Positions 8,221-17,297 are shown, counted from the first letter of the stretch. The stretch is DNA of 64,000 nt from G965237725 sp965237725 (GCA_965237725.1 OZ250151.1:4092001-4156000), one strand, 5' to 3'. Notes: generated by a model from the sequence alone, not told the origin. Made by a program: numbers and translations.

Positions 8221-9252
8221 TTAGGACCGACTATTCATGGCCTTTAAAACCATGGACTGATTAATTTCTCCTACCAGATTTCCTTGATCATCGACAACGC
8301 CGAGCGGACCTTCACTATCGGATACGATTTCAATCAACGATTCCAGCTTGTCACTTGTTTTTATGTTCAGGCCGCCATTTCCTAAATCTTTTGATGTTGG
8401 CTTTTTCATAATCTTACCAACGCTGAGCACCTTGTACCTGGGTACGTCTTCGGTAAATTCCCTTACATAGTCATCAGCGGGCTCCGCAACCAGTTCTTCG
8501 GGGGTGCCAATTTGAGATGTTTCGCCATCTTTCATAATGGCGATATGGTCACCCATTTTTATGGCTTCGAGAAAGTCATGGGTGATAAACACCATGGTTT
8601 TCTTCACCAGGTCTTGCAGTCTGATCAATTCATCCTGCATCTCCCGTCTTATCAGTGGGTCCAGTGCAGAGAAGGGTTCATCAAAAATTAATATTTCAGG
8701 ATCCACCGCCATGGCGCGGGCTAGCCCCACCCGTTGCTGCATGCCGCCTGATAATTCTCTGGGATAATGTTGATCCCAACCGGTCAGGCCAACCATCTCC
8801 AACACCTCCATTGCCTTGTCTGTACGCTCCGCTTTACCAACTCCTCTAATTTCCAGTCCAAATGCAATGTTCTCCACAACTCTGCGATGCGGAAATAAAC
8901 CAAAGTGTTGAAAAACCATAGCCATTTTATTTCTGCGAAGGTCGGTTAGTTGTTTGTCATTCATTTTGACAACATCAACACCATCTATTAACACCTCCCC
9001 TGCAGTGGGTTCAATCAACCGTGAGAGGCACCGAACCAAAGTAGATTTGCCGCTACCCGAGAGCCCCATGACCACAAAGGTTTCACCCTGTTCAACAGTG
9101 AATGACATATCCCTGACGCCAATAACATGTCCTGTTTGCTCAAGCACCTCGGCGCGTGACAGGGAATGATCCAGTTCCTTTAACGCTCGATCGGGATTCA
9201 GGCCAAAAATTTTCCAGACGTTATTGCATACGAGTTTGGTTGAACTATTCAT
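8221..9252 (-). CDS. proV: Glycine betaine/proline ABC transporter ATPase (ProV-like)
   Basis: This is the cytoplasmic ATPase of a betaine-type importer (ProV/OpuAA family). Walker A is GLSGSGKST at residues 63-71, the ABC signature LSGGM is at 167-171, and Walker B ILIFDE is at 187-192 followed by the D-loop SALD. The N-terminal 40 residues (NVWKIFGLNPDRAL) are typical of ProV. The C-terminus carries one short CBS-like segment (about 275-343) rather than a full Bateman pair, so osmotic or nucleotide control may be reduced. The gene follows proW and proX on the minus strand, but a terminator separates it from proX, so it may have its own promoter. Confidence 0.92.
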   Translation of the reverse strand: MNSSTKLVCNNVWKIFGLNPDRALKELDHSLSRAEVLEQTGHVIGVRDMSFTVEQGETFVVMGLSGSGKSTLVRCLSRLIEPTAGEVLIDGVDVVKMNDKQLTDLRRNKMAMVFQHFGLFPHRRVVENIAFGLEIRGVGKAERTDKAMEVLEMVGLTGWDQHYPRELSGGMQQRVGLARAMAVDPEILIFDEPFSALDPLIRREMQDELIRLQDLVKKTMVFITHDFLEAIKMGDHIAIMKDGETSQIGTPEELVAEPADDYVREFTEDVPRYKVLSVGKIMKKPTSKDLGNGGLNIKTSDKLESLIEIVSDSEGPLGVVDDQGNLVGEINQSMVLKAMNSRS

Positions 9253-9429
9253 ACTATTCTCAACTTGGCTATATGTTCTTTGGGTTTATTTTTATAGGGT
9301 GTGTATGGGTGCTCAATTATCAATTCAAAAACTTAATTGTGTGTGGCTATTGTGCGTGTAAATTTGTCGCTTTACAACGGCAATATAGAAATTGTCGATC
9401 AATTCAGTCGCTGGCAAAATCCAGATAAC

Positions 9430-9456
9430 AAAAAGCCCCGAGATACGGGGCTTTTT
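9430..9456 (-). terminator. Rho-independent terminator after the binding-protein gene
   Basis: A GC-rich stem (AAAAAGCCCCG / CGGGGCTTTTT) with a 5-base loop starts 22 bp beyond the proX-like stop codon. Read on the minus strand it ends in a U-run; the A-tract on the other side makes it potentially bidirectional. It should lower read-through into proV. Confidence 0.9.
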
Positions 9457-9477
9457 ATGTAACGCCTAAGTTAACAC

Positions 9478-10416
9478 TTATTGAGGCATCCAGGCACGCC
9501 AGATAGACTCATTTGCTGCTAGCCATTCTCCAACTACTTCATCAATTTCTCTGCCATCTTCATCTACTGCAAGAATCATCTTGGCTTGTTCACCATTTGT
9601 TAGATTCATGTTTCCCAGTAAATGAGCGGCATCAGCATTTTCTGCCATGGAAGCAGGATTACCATAGTTAAAGGTAATGTCCTGGGCCCAACCCGTTGCT
9701 GGCCAAGCTTCATCGCTGTGATCTGGCAATTTGATTGCAACCAGATCTAGTTTGGCGTGAATCCAGTGTGGTTCCCAGGCATAAAGCAGAAATGGCTCTT
9801 TTCGAGCATAAGCTGCTTGAGCTTCAGCCCACGATGCAGTTTCAGTACCAAGCTCCACTGCTACAAAATCGACACCCAATAGATCAAGGCGTTTTTGGTC
9901 ATCACATTCCCAAGCTGGAGTAGGGCAGGCGATTAAACGACCTTTGCCACCAGTTTCCAGGGTTGCAAAATGCTCTTTGTATTTGTTCAACTGCTCATAG
10001 GATACTAGATCGGGTGCTGTGCCTTCGATAAAGTAGCGTGGCACATAATAGGTAGAGTCACCGATAATTCCGGTAGGGCCCATATATTGAACAGTACCAT
10101 CTCCACCCCATTTTTCGATCATGGTATCTTTTGAACTACTGTATGAAGGCCAGCTTTCACAGGCAAAATCAAAATCACCTGAAGCAACAGCTTCATATAC
10201 ACCAGCGCCAGAAGGAATGGTGACTCGCTCAACTTTGTAATCCATCTCTTGTTCAAGTATGAGCTGGGCTACTTTGCAAGTTACCGCGCCGCCAGTCCAG
10301 TCGGGTACAGGGGCAGTTAATCGGCCTCCCGCATTTGCAGGTAAGGTACCTGCTACAACTATCAATAGTGCAGCAAAGCTGCTCATGATAGTTTTTGTAA
10401 ATAATGAAAATCTCAT
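9478..10416 (-). CDS. proX: Betaine-type ABC substrate-binding protein (OpuAC/ProX family)
   Basis: This is the periplasmic binding protein for a glycine betaine or related onium compound. An N-terminal signal peptide (MRFSLFTKTIMSSFAALLIVV, cut after ANA) is followed by an OpuAC-type domain with tryptophans suited to an aromatic cage (VPDWTGG, CESWPSY, YAWEPHWIHA). A longer reading from an upstream GTG exists, but the ATG at 10416 is preferred because GGAG lies 6 bases upstream and the signal peptide starts there. It lies between the permease and ATPase genes with its own terminator, which is consistent with binding protein being made in excess. Confidence 0.9.
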   Translation of the reverse strand: MRFSLFTKTIMSSFAALLIVVAGTLPANAGGRLTAPVPDWTGGAVTCKVAQLILEQEMDYKVERVTIPSGAGVYEAVASGDFDFACESWPSYSSSKDTMIEKWGGDGTVQYMGPTGIIGDSTYYVPRYFIEGTAPDLVSYEQLNKYKEHFATLETGGKGRLIACPTPAWECDDQKRLDLLGVDFVAVELGTETASWAEAQAAYARKEPFLLYAWEPHWIHAKLDLVAIKLPDHSDEAWPATGWAQDITFNYGNPASMAENADAAHLLGNMNLTNGEQAKMILAVDEDGREIDEVVGEWLAANESIWRAWMPQ

Positions 10417-10612
10417 ATTTTTCTCCACTGTTGGTTTGTTAGTAAATCAATAAAATGAATAACGCATCCGATATGCGTTGTCGAGTTTTATACTTTTTGT
10501 CCGCAGAATTATGAATTAATCTCAAAAATTGTCAATCTAAACCACTAAATTTAGCAATTAATCCATTGTTTTGGACTTGTTTAGCTCTAATTGTGCGGTG
10601 TAGTAACAACCG

Positions 10613-12703
10613 TTATACCCCTAAAGCGTCTCGTTGTTTCTGCGTCCAGGCCTGACTCAATCTATCCAGAATGATCGCGAGTAATACAATTCCAATCCCG
10701 GCAGACAGGCCATACCCGGTATTCGAAGTATTCAATGCGTTAAAAACATCCCGTCCCAAGCCACCGCCACCAATTAATGGTGTTACTACCTGCATGGCCA
10801 AAGCCATCATTACAGCCTGATTGAGTCCAAGCATGATACTCGGTAATGCCATTGGCAATTTCACTTTTTTCAAGGTTTGAAATGCATTGCTGCCGAACGA
10901 AGTTGAAACTTCCGAATAAGTGACGGGTAGCTGAGATATGCCCAGTGTCGTGCACCGAATGACCGGCGGGAGGGCATATACTACTGTAGCAATTACAGCT
11001 GAAACTATGTTACCGCCAAAGAACATCAATACCGGAATGAGATAGACAAAACTAGGCATGGTCTGCATGGCATCCAGTATGGGTCGCAGAACCATATCAA
11101 AGCGCTTGCTACTGGCAGCAAGTATACCCAGGGGCAGTCCGATTAACATGCAAATCATCACAGAAATTAACACCGACGACAGGGTTAGCATGGCTTCTTC
11201 CCATAAATCGCAGGCACCGATAAACATCAGCAAACCAATACAGATGATGGCGAAATTGCGGCCCACCGAAATCCAGCTAACCAGGCCCAAGGCAAAAACA
11301 ACAACATACCAGGGTAGAAAGGTAAGAAATACATCCAGCGGATGAAGCAGACCAAGATAGATTACCGCGCGGACGCCTTTGGTAAAGGCAATAAATGTTG
11401 GGTTAACTGTCAGCGCGGCTACAGCATTATCGATTGGCTCTCGGAATGTAAAACGCATAGATTCAGGGAATTCACCAATACCCGGGCCCCAGCTGTCAAA
11501 GACTAAAATTAGAGCGAGTAAAAATATACTGCCAATCAGGAAGGTATGGTAATTTATAAACCTGGATATTGATGAGGCCAGGGCATTGTTAAACAGACCA
11601 ACAACCTTTGTTATGGCAAGTCGTATAAGACCCACTACGAATCCCATGGTCACCTCAACAAGTTTCCAGAAAAATGCGACAACCTTTTCAATTGCAATGG
11701 CAACTGGGTAGTGATCCCAAGATTGAGGAAAAAGGTAGAAGCGGGTTGAATTGGGTGGCACGGTAATTTGTACAGGATTGCCCATGGCCAGGCTGAGGCG
11801 GTCGAAAATAATCGCCATAAAAACAATACACATGCCACCTTCCAGGGACCAACCAACCCGAAGCTTATAAATCGCCTTCCAGACTTCTGAACCCAACCCC
11901 GCAGCACCAATAAACGTAGATAACACGACCAGACCGAGTGCCATCATTATAGTTTGATTAATCCCCAGCATAATACTGGGCAGTGACAGCGGTATCTGTA
12001 CCTTTAATAGCGTTTGCAGCCGGGAGGCGCCAAATGAATGAGCCGCTTCCATGGTTTCTTCGGATATCTGCCGAATGCCCAAATTAGTTAATCGAATTAC
12101 TGGGGGCAACGCGTAAATCATGGTTGCCATTATTGCGGGTGGCCCGCCAATACCAAAAAAGAAAACTGCTGGTAACAGATAAACGAAAGCTGGCATGGTC
12201 TGCATGGTATCCAGAATCGGCTTTAAAATTGCTTCAAAACGATTACTTTGGGAACTCGCCACACCCAGTAAAATGCCAACAATTATTGACAGAAATACTG
12301 CACACCCCATGAGCGCCATGGTTTGCATAGTGGCTTCCCACATACCAACGCCACCCCAAAACAATCCACCAACAATGGTCAGGATAGCCAGGGGTAATCC
12401 GCCATAGGCCAAAGCCGGTAAGACCAGCAACATCAGGATAAATATCCAGGGTGAGTCGATAAGAAAATCTTCGACAAAGTACAGAGCTTCTTTAATTCCC
12501 CCGGCAATCATTCGGGTGAAATCCCGGTAATTTTTCTTTAACCAGTCCTCAGCGTCATTTACCCATACATCGAACTGAAAAGGCTCAGAAATTGCCAGTG
12601 GGAATTCAGATTCTTCTGTTGCATTGTTTACCAAATACAATGAAGCGACGAATCCCGCAAAAATTAATGCGCCAATGATAATTTGTCGTTTGCCAATAAC
12701 CAC
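10613..12703 (-). CDS. proW: Betaine ABC transporter permease with two fused permease domains
   Basis: The membrane component of the importer is 696 residues long, about double a single ProW domain. Two homologous permease halves are visible. The first has its conserved cytoplasmic loop near IPLSLPSIMLGINQTIMMALG and GAAGLGSEVW. The second repeats this as LPMALPSIMLGLNQAVMMALA and GGGGLGRDVF. Hydrophobic helices (FILMLLVLPALAYG, FLIGSIFLLALILVF) and linker regions separate them. A single polypeptide could therefore form the entire transmembrane pore. It is the first gene of the minus-strand importer set; 197 bp lie between it and the binding-protein gene. Similar fused permeases are known in marine bacteria. 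Confidence 0.9.
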   Translation of the reverse strand: MVIGKRQIIIGALIFAGFVASLYLVNNATEESEFPLAISEPFQFDVWVNDAEDWLKKNYRDFTRMIAGGIKEALYFVEDFLIDSPWIFILMLLVLPALAYGGLPLAILTIVGGLFWGGVGMWEATMQTMALMGCAVFLSIIVGILLGVASSQSNRFEAILKPILDTMQTMPAFVYLLPAVFFFGIGGPPAIMATMIYALPPVIRLTNLGIRQISEETMEAAHSFGASRLQTLLKVQIPLSLPSIMLGINQTIMMALGLVVLSTFIGAAGLGSEVWKAIYKLRVGWSLEGGMCIVFMAIIFDRLSLAMGNPVQITVPPNSTRFYLFPQSWDHYPVAIAIEKVVAFFWKLVEVTMGFVVGLIRLAITKVVGLFNNALASSISRFINYHTFLIGSIFLLALILVFDSWGPGIGEFPESMRFTFREPIDNAVAALTVNPTFIAFTKGVRAVIYLGLLHPLDVFLTFLPWYVVVFALGLVSWISVGRNFAIICIGLLMFIGACDLWEEAMLTLSSVLISVMICMLIGLPLGILAASSKRFDMVLRPILDAMQTMPSFVYLIPVLMFFGGNIVSAVIATVVYALPPVIRCTTLGISQLPVTYSEVSTSFGSNAFQTLKKVKLPMALPSIMLGLNQAVMMALAMQVVTPLIGGGGLGRDVFNALNTSNTGYGLSAGIGIVLLAIILDRLSQAWTQKQRDALGV

Positions 12704-12856
12704 TAAGGTTCACTCTAGTTTATGGATGAATCGGTAATTGTAGTTTATCAGTGTTAATCCATCAATGTGGCATATCGTAACTTAACTCGACAGCTCATGA
12801 CCGTGCTACTAAAATAGGCTGAACCTTTAAAATTATAAATTAGATTTCGGAATGCT

Positions 12857-13978
12857 ATGAAAACCGGTTTGCCAGAATTGAAAAAACCATTGACCCGTGA
12901 AGTGGCTGATTCTTATACATTGTCATCAGAGTATTATCTCAGTGCTGAGGTGTACACACAGGAAATGGAAAAAATATTTTACAAATCCTGGCAATTTGTC
13001 GCCCATCAATCGTCCTTTGACAAGGTGGGTAATTACGTCACATTAAAAATTTGTGATCAGAATATATTTGTCATTCGTTCCGATGATGGAAATTTAAGAG
13101 GATTTTATAATGTTTGCCGGCATCGCGCCCACGAACTTCTCCAGGGTACGGGTAATACCAATGTGGCTATCGTTTGTCCGTATCATGCCTGGACCTATAA
13201 AGTTGATGGAAGCCTGATCAACGCTCGAATGAGCGATAGTCGCCCTGATTTTGATAAATCAAAATTTGGACTGCGGGAAATTCGTCTGGAAATCTTTTGT
13301 GGCTGCGTTTTCATTAATCTCGATGACCACGCGACCAGTTTGAATTCAATGGCCGGAGATCTTGAGCAGGACATTCTGTCCAGAGTACCTGATTTAGGGG
13401 TCTTCCAGGTTTGTGGCAATGACATGTTTGGTCAAACCCTGAATAATGCCGGTTGGAAAGTCGTTGTCGATAACTTTATTGAATGCTATCACTGCAGTAA
13501 CGCACACCCTGACTTCGCCTCACTAATTGATATGAAAGCCTATGAGCTTGATGTTTTCGATTATTGGTCCCGTCAGGTAAGCCCAATTATTCGAAATAAA
13601 AATTCTGCATACGATATCGCAGATGATGCGGTTCATCAGGATGCCGTATTCTGGTACTTATGGCCCAATATGACCTTTGGATATTTTCCAGGAGACTCGA
13701 ATTTTGGGGTTTATTCGATACAGCCAATTGACCTGGAATCTTGTAGTTTTACCGGTCAATCCCTGGCCCTGGATGGAAAACTAAATCCGAATCGGGCCAA
13801 ATATACTTCTGAAATCCTGGTGCCAGAAGATATCGCGCTCTGTGAATCCGTACAAAGAGGGCTTAAATCCAGGGGATACGATCAGGGGCCCTTTATGCAT
13901 GATTTAAGATATCAAGGGATCAGTGAACACGGTCTTCATCATTTTCATCAACTGGTTCTCCAAGCCCTGGAAAAATAG
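12857..13978 (+). CDS. Rieske non-haem iron oxygenase, quaternary-amine type
   Basis: This is the alpha subunit of a Rieske oxygenase (373 residues). The [2Fe-2S] ligands are Cys87, His89, Cys107 and His110 (CRHRAHE ... CPYHAW). The mononuclear iron ligands His212 and His217 lie in DNFIECYHCSNAHPD. Position 209, which links the two iron centres, is Glu rather than the usual Asp. That substitution is reported for carnitine monooxygenase CntA and supports a quaternary ammonium substrate such as glycine betaine, carnitine or proline betaine. It is divergent from the betaine importer with a 153-bp shared promoter region. No reductase partner gene is present in the window, so electrons must come from a protein encoded elsewhere. 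Confidence 0.88.
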   Translation: MKTGLPELKKPLTREVADSYTLSSEYYLSAEVYTQEMEKIFYKSWQFVAHQSSFDKVGNYVTLKICDQNIFVIRSDDGNLRGFYNVCRHRAHELLQGTGNTNVAIVCPYHAWTYKVDGSLINARMSDSRPDFDKSKFGLREIRLEIFCGCVFINLDDHATSLNSMAGDLEQDILSRVPDLGVFQVCGNDMFGQTLNNAGWKVVVDNFIECYHCSNAHPDFASLIDMKAYELDVFDYWSRQVSPIIRNKNSAYDIADDAVHQDAVFWYLWPNMTFGYFPGDSNFGVYSIQPIDLESCSFTGQSLALDGKLNPNRAKYTSEILVPEDIALCESVQRGLKSRGYDQGPFMHDLRYQGISEHGLHHFHQLVLQALEK

Positions 13979-14228
13979 AATTAATTCAGACGATGAATGG
14001 GGCATCGCCTGAAAATTTGAGTGTTGCACACTTCAGACCTGGCCAATTCTGTTCCAGAGATATCTCTTTGTAATGAAAGGAAAAAATAAAATTGACATGA
14101 TTTCAGAACTTTCACTCAGAACCAGTGTCAGATTTTTGAGCAGGTGGCGGTTGTTGTGTCACCCCTTTACAAAATGTTCTTAATAAATATTAACTGAACA
14201 ATAAAGACTGAACTATAGAGGACTCATC

Positions 14229-14807
14229 ATGAAGATTTTATCCACCCTGGCCGCGTCAATCATTTTTGGTATTTCTGCTATGGCGCCCAGTTACGCTGAA
14301 GATTGTTTAGCACCAAAAGCGGCCGCTGAATTATCCGCTGAAGAAATGCAGATCTTGTACGATTGTTTACATCCAAAATTTGTAGCTGCCTTTGGCAAAA
14401 AAGATCATGAAGTGGGTGCGGCTTACGGTGACTGGAAAGCAGTCTCCAAACAACCCGCGGCTCCAGGGGTTCATAGTGGGCAGCATTTAATGACCTATGT
14501 AAATGATGTGGGTTACGATCAATATATTAAATATAATACCGATGGTACTGAAATGCCTATAGGTACTGTTATTGCTAAAGAAAATTTTAAAATTAAAGAT
14601 AGTGGAAAAATAGAATGGGGGGCATTGTTGGTTATGACCAAAGTTGGAGACGAAGCTGCTGAAACCGGAGGTTGGATCTACAGCGGAGTGAAAACCAAAG
14701 GAAAGAAACTTAAAGTCGATGCCAAAGGGTTTTGTCATGGTTGCCATATCGCCTATCCCGGGCAGGATTTCCTTGGCTACCCAATACCTGAAATGCGTGT
14801 AAACTAG
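14229..14807 (+). CDS. Periplasmic cytochrome P460-like protein
   Basis: The 192-residue protein has a signal peptide (residues 1-23, cleaved after SYA) and a single haem c motif CHGCH at 169-173 near the C-terminus. The layout, with the haem site followed by about 20 residues (AYPGQDFLGYP), fits the cytochrome P460 / cytochrome c'-beta superfamily. Members oxidise hydroxylamine or bind NO. Whether the lysine-haem crosslink of true P460 is present cannot be decided from sequence alone. An AGAGGA sequence precedes the ATG. It is a single gene followed by a strong terminator, and no other nitrogen-oxide genes are nearby. Confidence 0.75.
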   Translation: MKILSTLAASIIFGISAMAPSYAEDCLAPKAAAELSAEEMQILYDCLHPKFVAAFGKKDHEVGAAYGDWKAVSKQPAAPGVHSGQHLMTYVNDVGYDQYIKYNTDGTEMPIGTVIAKENFKIKDSGKIEWGALLVMTKVGDEAAETGGWIYSGVKTKGKKLKVDAKGFCHGCHIAYPGQDFLGYPIPEMRVN

Positions 14808-14849
14808 GCTTATAAAGTCGATCACCTTAAGATCGACGTTCTGCGAGTT

Positions 14850-14880
14850 AAAGGAGCTATCGAAAGAAGCTCCTTTTTTT
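14850..14880 (+). terminator. Rho-independent terminator after the P460-like gene
   Basis: The stem AAAGGAGCT / AGCTCCTTT encloses a short loop and runs into seven or more T residues, 43 bp after the stop codon. This is a classic intrinsic terminator on the plus strand. Confidence 0.92.
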
Positions 14881-14898
14881 TATGTACAGGATGTACGG

Positions 14899-14945
14899 GC
14901 AGACAATTGCTCCTGCATTGTCTGCACTTCCGCCGTCCCTGGCGG
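14899..14945. repeat. Twin-hairpin repeat element, copy 1
   Basis: There are two adjacent hairpins. The first is GCAGACAAT / ATTGTCTGC (9 bp) around the loop TGCTCCTGC. The second is CCGCC / GGCGG around GTCCCT. The loop and second hairpin recur at 22709-22752, where the first stem has a different but still self-complementary sequence. Compensatory change suggests that the structure matters. Confidence 0.75.
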
Positions 14946-14978
14946 TCGTAGCCGCGAGTTTCAATACAACAAACAACC

Positions 14979-15012
14979 GTCATCCTGAATCGCGCAGCGA
15001 TGAAGGATCCAT
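14979..15012. repeat. Dispersed GTCATCC...GGATCCAT repeat
   Basis: It starts GTCATCCTGAA and ends AAGGATCCAT with a TCGCGCAGCGATG middle. It belongs to the family at 27, 443-610 and 6924. A reversed end (CAGAATGACGG, about 15089-15099) lies 80 bp downstream, so 14979-15099 may be one composite mobile repeat of about 120 bp. With the twin hairpin it accounts for most of the 421-bp gap upstream of aguA. Confidence 0.7.
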
Positions 15013-15228
15013 ATTTCGGGGTCTGAATGGATTCTTTGTTTCACTTCGTTCGGGGCGACACACTACAAACAGAACGACACGCTACGCTCAGAATGACGGA
15101 AATGAGTGGGAATATTGAGGTAAAAGTGAGTTTCACCAAGAATCAGCATTTAACCTTGACCTTTAGATTTGCTCTGGATTCATTGATACACTAGTGTCCT
15201 TAATCAATGAAACGAATCTAGTAATACT

Positions 15229-16254
15229 ATGATATTTAATTCGGCAACGCCAAAAGAGCTGGGTTACTCCATGCCGGCTGAATGGGAGCCCCATAAACAG
15301 TGCTGGATGGCATGGCCGTATAAAAATGAACTGTGGGACAACTTGAGTGCTGCTCAGAAAGGTTATGCAAAGGTTGCAAATGCAATTCAACCATTTGAAC
15401 CTGTAATCATGGTGGTTCCACCATCTGAGCTTAAAAGTGCGAAGCAAATTTGTGGCCCAAAAATTAATTTTGTCGAAATTCAAATTGATGATAGTTGGAC
15501 CAGAGATAGTGGACCCACATTTGTAGAAAACGCTGATGGGAATCTGGGTGGAGTCAGTTGGCGGTTTAATGCCTGGGGAAATAAACATCGCCCGTGGTTT
15601 GATGACGCAAGACTGGCGGATAAAATTTTAGATTCGCAATTGATGCCTGGCTATCAATCGCCGTTGGTATTCGAAGGCGGTGGACTTTGTGTCGACAGTG
15701 GGGGTTCAGTATTAGTTACCGAATCTGTAATTTTGAACGAAAATCGAAATCCCGGAATTACACATAAAGAAGCCGAAGATGAACTTAAACAAGCACTGGG
15801 TGTTGAAAATGTAATATGGCTACCTGGGGACTATGATGAATATGAAACTGATGGTCATGTGGATGGATTAGCCTGTTTTATTAAACCTGGGGTGATTCTT
15901 TACGAAACAAATCCAGATTCGACAGATCCCCACTATAGTGTATTGCAGGATAATCTGGATGCACTAAGAAAAGCAAAAGATGTAAACGGCCGTAAATTCG
16001 AACTTATTGGAATTGAAGAAGCCATCGATTCCGAATCTGTCGGCGATATTTTTTGCCGCTCGTATATTAACTTTTATATCGCCAACGGCGGCGTGGTGGC
16101 GCCGAGTTATGGGATTGAAGCGGATCACAAGGTTGAAGAACTACTGGGAAAACTATTTCCCAGTCGAAAAATAGTGATGGTGGATGTCAATGGTATCGCC
16201 CCAGGGGGCGGCAGTATTCACTGTATTACCCAACAACAGCCAATGGGGAATTAA
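15229..16254 (+). CDS. aguA: Agmatine deiminase
   Basis: This enzyme of the peptidyl-arginine-deiminase-like family hydrolyses agmatine to N-carbamoylputrescine and ammonia. The 341-residue length is typical. Family motifs are present in order: MPAEWEPHKQCWMAWPY, SWTRDSGPTF, EGGGLCVDSGG, TDGHVDGLACF, and the catalytic cysteine Cys332 in APGGGSIHCITQQ. The partner enzyme for the next step, aguB, is at 26064, separated by about 10 kb of accessory genes, whereas the two are usually neighbours. The product pathway leads to putrescine. Confidence 0.95.
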   Translation: MIFNSATPKELGYSMPAEWEPHKQCWMAWPYKNELWDNLSAAQKGYAKVANAIQPFEPVIMVVPPSELKSAKQICGPKINFVEIQIDDSWTRDSGPTFVENADGNLGGVSWRFNAWGNKHRPWFDDARLADKILDSQLMPGYQSPLVFEGGGLCVDSGGSVLVTESVILNENRNPGITHKEAEDELKQALGVENVIWLPGDYDEYETDGHVDGLACFIKPGVILYETNPDSTDPHYSVLQDNLDALRKAKDVNGRKFELIGIEEAIDSESVGDIFCRSYINFYIANGGVVAPSYGIEADHKVEELLGKLFPSRKIVMVDVNGIAPGGGSIHCITQQQPMGN

Positions 16255-16513
16255 ACTTTTGTGCGGTTATAAGCGCTAGATTCGAAGCTCATAAGCAATT
16301 TATGAATTTAAAATATCTACCTTTCGATGTGATAATTTAACTGTCTGCAACTCATTACAGTCTTTCTTCGTATGTAACTACGAAAGTACACTGTGTAACT
16401 GATCATTCCGCACATCCTTGTTAGTAATCATTCAGACTGGATAATTCAGCTTATCGCCGATTAATTAACTGTTAGAAACTATACAACCCACATTCCATTT
16501 CTGAGGAAAATTC

Positions 16514-16951
16514 GTGTCAAGTCCCCTAATAAAAGCTATCGGTGGATGTCTGTGTCAAGCTGTCCGCTACGAAGTTCACGGACCGTTGCGAGGTGTAATC
16601 GCGTGTCATTGTATGCAGTGTCGTCGCACTAGTGGCCACTACGTAGCTGCGACTGCCACACGCCCGGAGAATCTCATCATTACCGAGGGCAGGGGACTAC
16701 GTTGGTATCAACCACCAGGATTATACAAGCGTGGATTTTGCAAACATTGTGGTTCGAGTTTATTTTTTGAACCGGAGTCTGGCGGTAGAATTTCTATTGC
16801 GGCTGGTACGTTTGATAATTCGTTAGGGATCAAGCTGGCGGCTCATATCTTTGTTGAGGAAGCTGGTGACTACTATGATATATCAGATGACGCAGTGCAG
16901 GTGATCGGCGGGCAACATGACGTACAAATGCCTGGGGGCTCGTCAAAGTAG
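16514..16951 (+). CDS. GFA-family zinc protein
   Basis: This 145-residue protein matches the GFA (glutathione-dependent formaldehyde-activating, Mss4-like) family. Zinc-binding cysteines are seen in GGCLCQAVRYEV, CHCMQCRRTSG and GFCKHCGSSLFFEP. Most members have no proven substrate, so formaldehyde handling cannot be assumed, although demethylation reactions encoded nearby would release formaldehyde. The start is GTG, chosen because TGAGGA lies about 8 bases upstream. It stands alone between intergenic regions of 259 and about 346 bp. Confidence 0.85.
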   Translation: MSSPLIKAIGGCLCQAVRYEVHGPLRGVIACHCMQCRRTSGHYVAATATRPENLIITEGRGLRWYQPPGLYKRGFCKHCGSSLFFEPESGGRISIAAGTFDNSLGIKLAAHIFVEEAGDYYDISDDAVQVIGGQHDVQMPGGSSK

Positions 16952-17297
16952 TGCCTAGCAATCAGGTAGACTTTGTGTCCACAACCCTCTGTTAATGAAA
17001 ATTCAACGACCGCCCGAATAGAGCAAAAACCCAACCCTCGCAAAATCCTTGAATTCGAAACACCGGCTGAGAGATTTAACGCTTGTGTTGCAGCGATCAG
17101 TTGAAATCGCAACTCACAGCAGCCGTTGGCTAAAACGAGAGAGTTGGGGTCGATTGGGAGATATGGTGGCAGTTACCTTGTCTCCCAGTGAATCCGAATA
17201 ATTAGGGTAACTGTCACTTTTATCTGCAAATCTTCTTCTATATACTCTTTTCAGACCTTTTTCAATTGACGAATTAACTTCAAGGAGACAGACAATC
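16952..17297. other. Intergenic region with an inverted repeat
   Basis: No gene is supported here. The one visible structure is an inverted repeat, GTGGCAGTTACC at 17166-17177 and GGTAACTGTCAC at 17206-17217 (11 of 12 pairing, 28 bp apart), about 80 bp upstream of the sulfotransferase-like gene. It could be an operator or a transposon remnant. Confidence 0.5.

Noticed and set aside
9156..9428. Plus-strand frame between proV and the terminator
   Set aside because: It begins inside the proV coding region, lacks a recognisable domain and its tail looks like random intergenic sequence.
14882..15118. 78-codon plus-strand frame after the P460 terminator
   Set aside because: It is made up of palindromic repeat DNA (twin hairpin and GTCATCC element), so the open frame is incidental.
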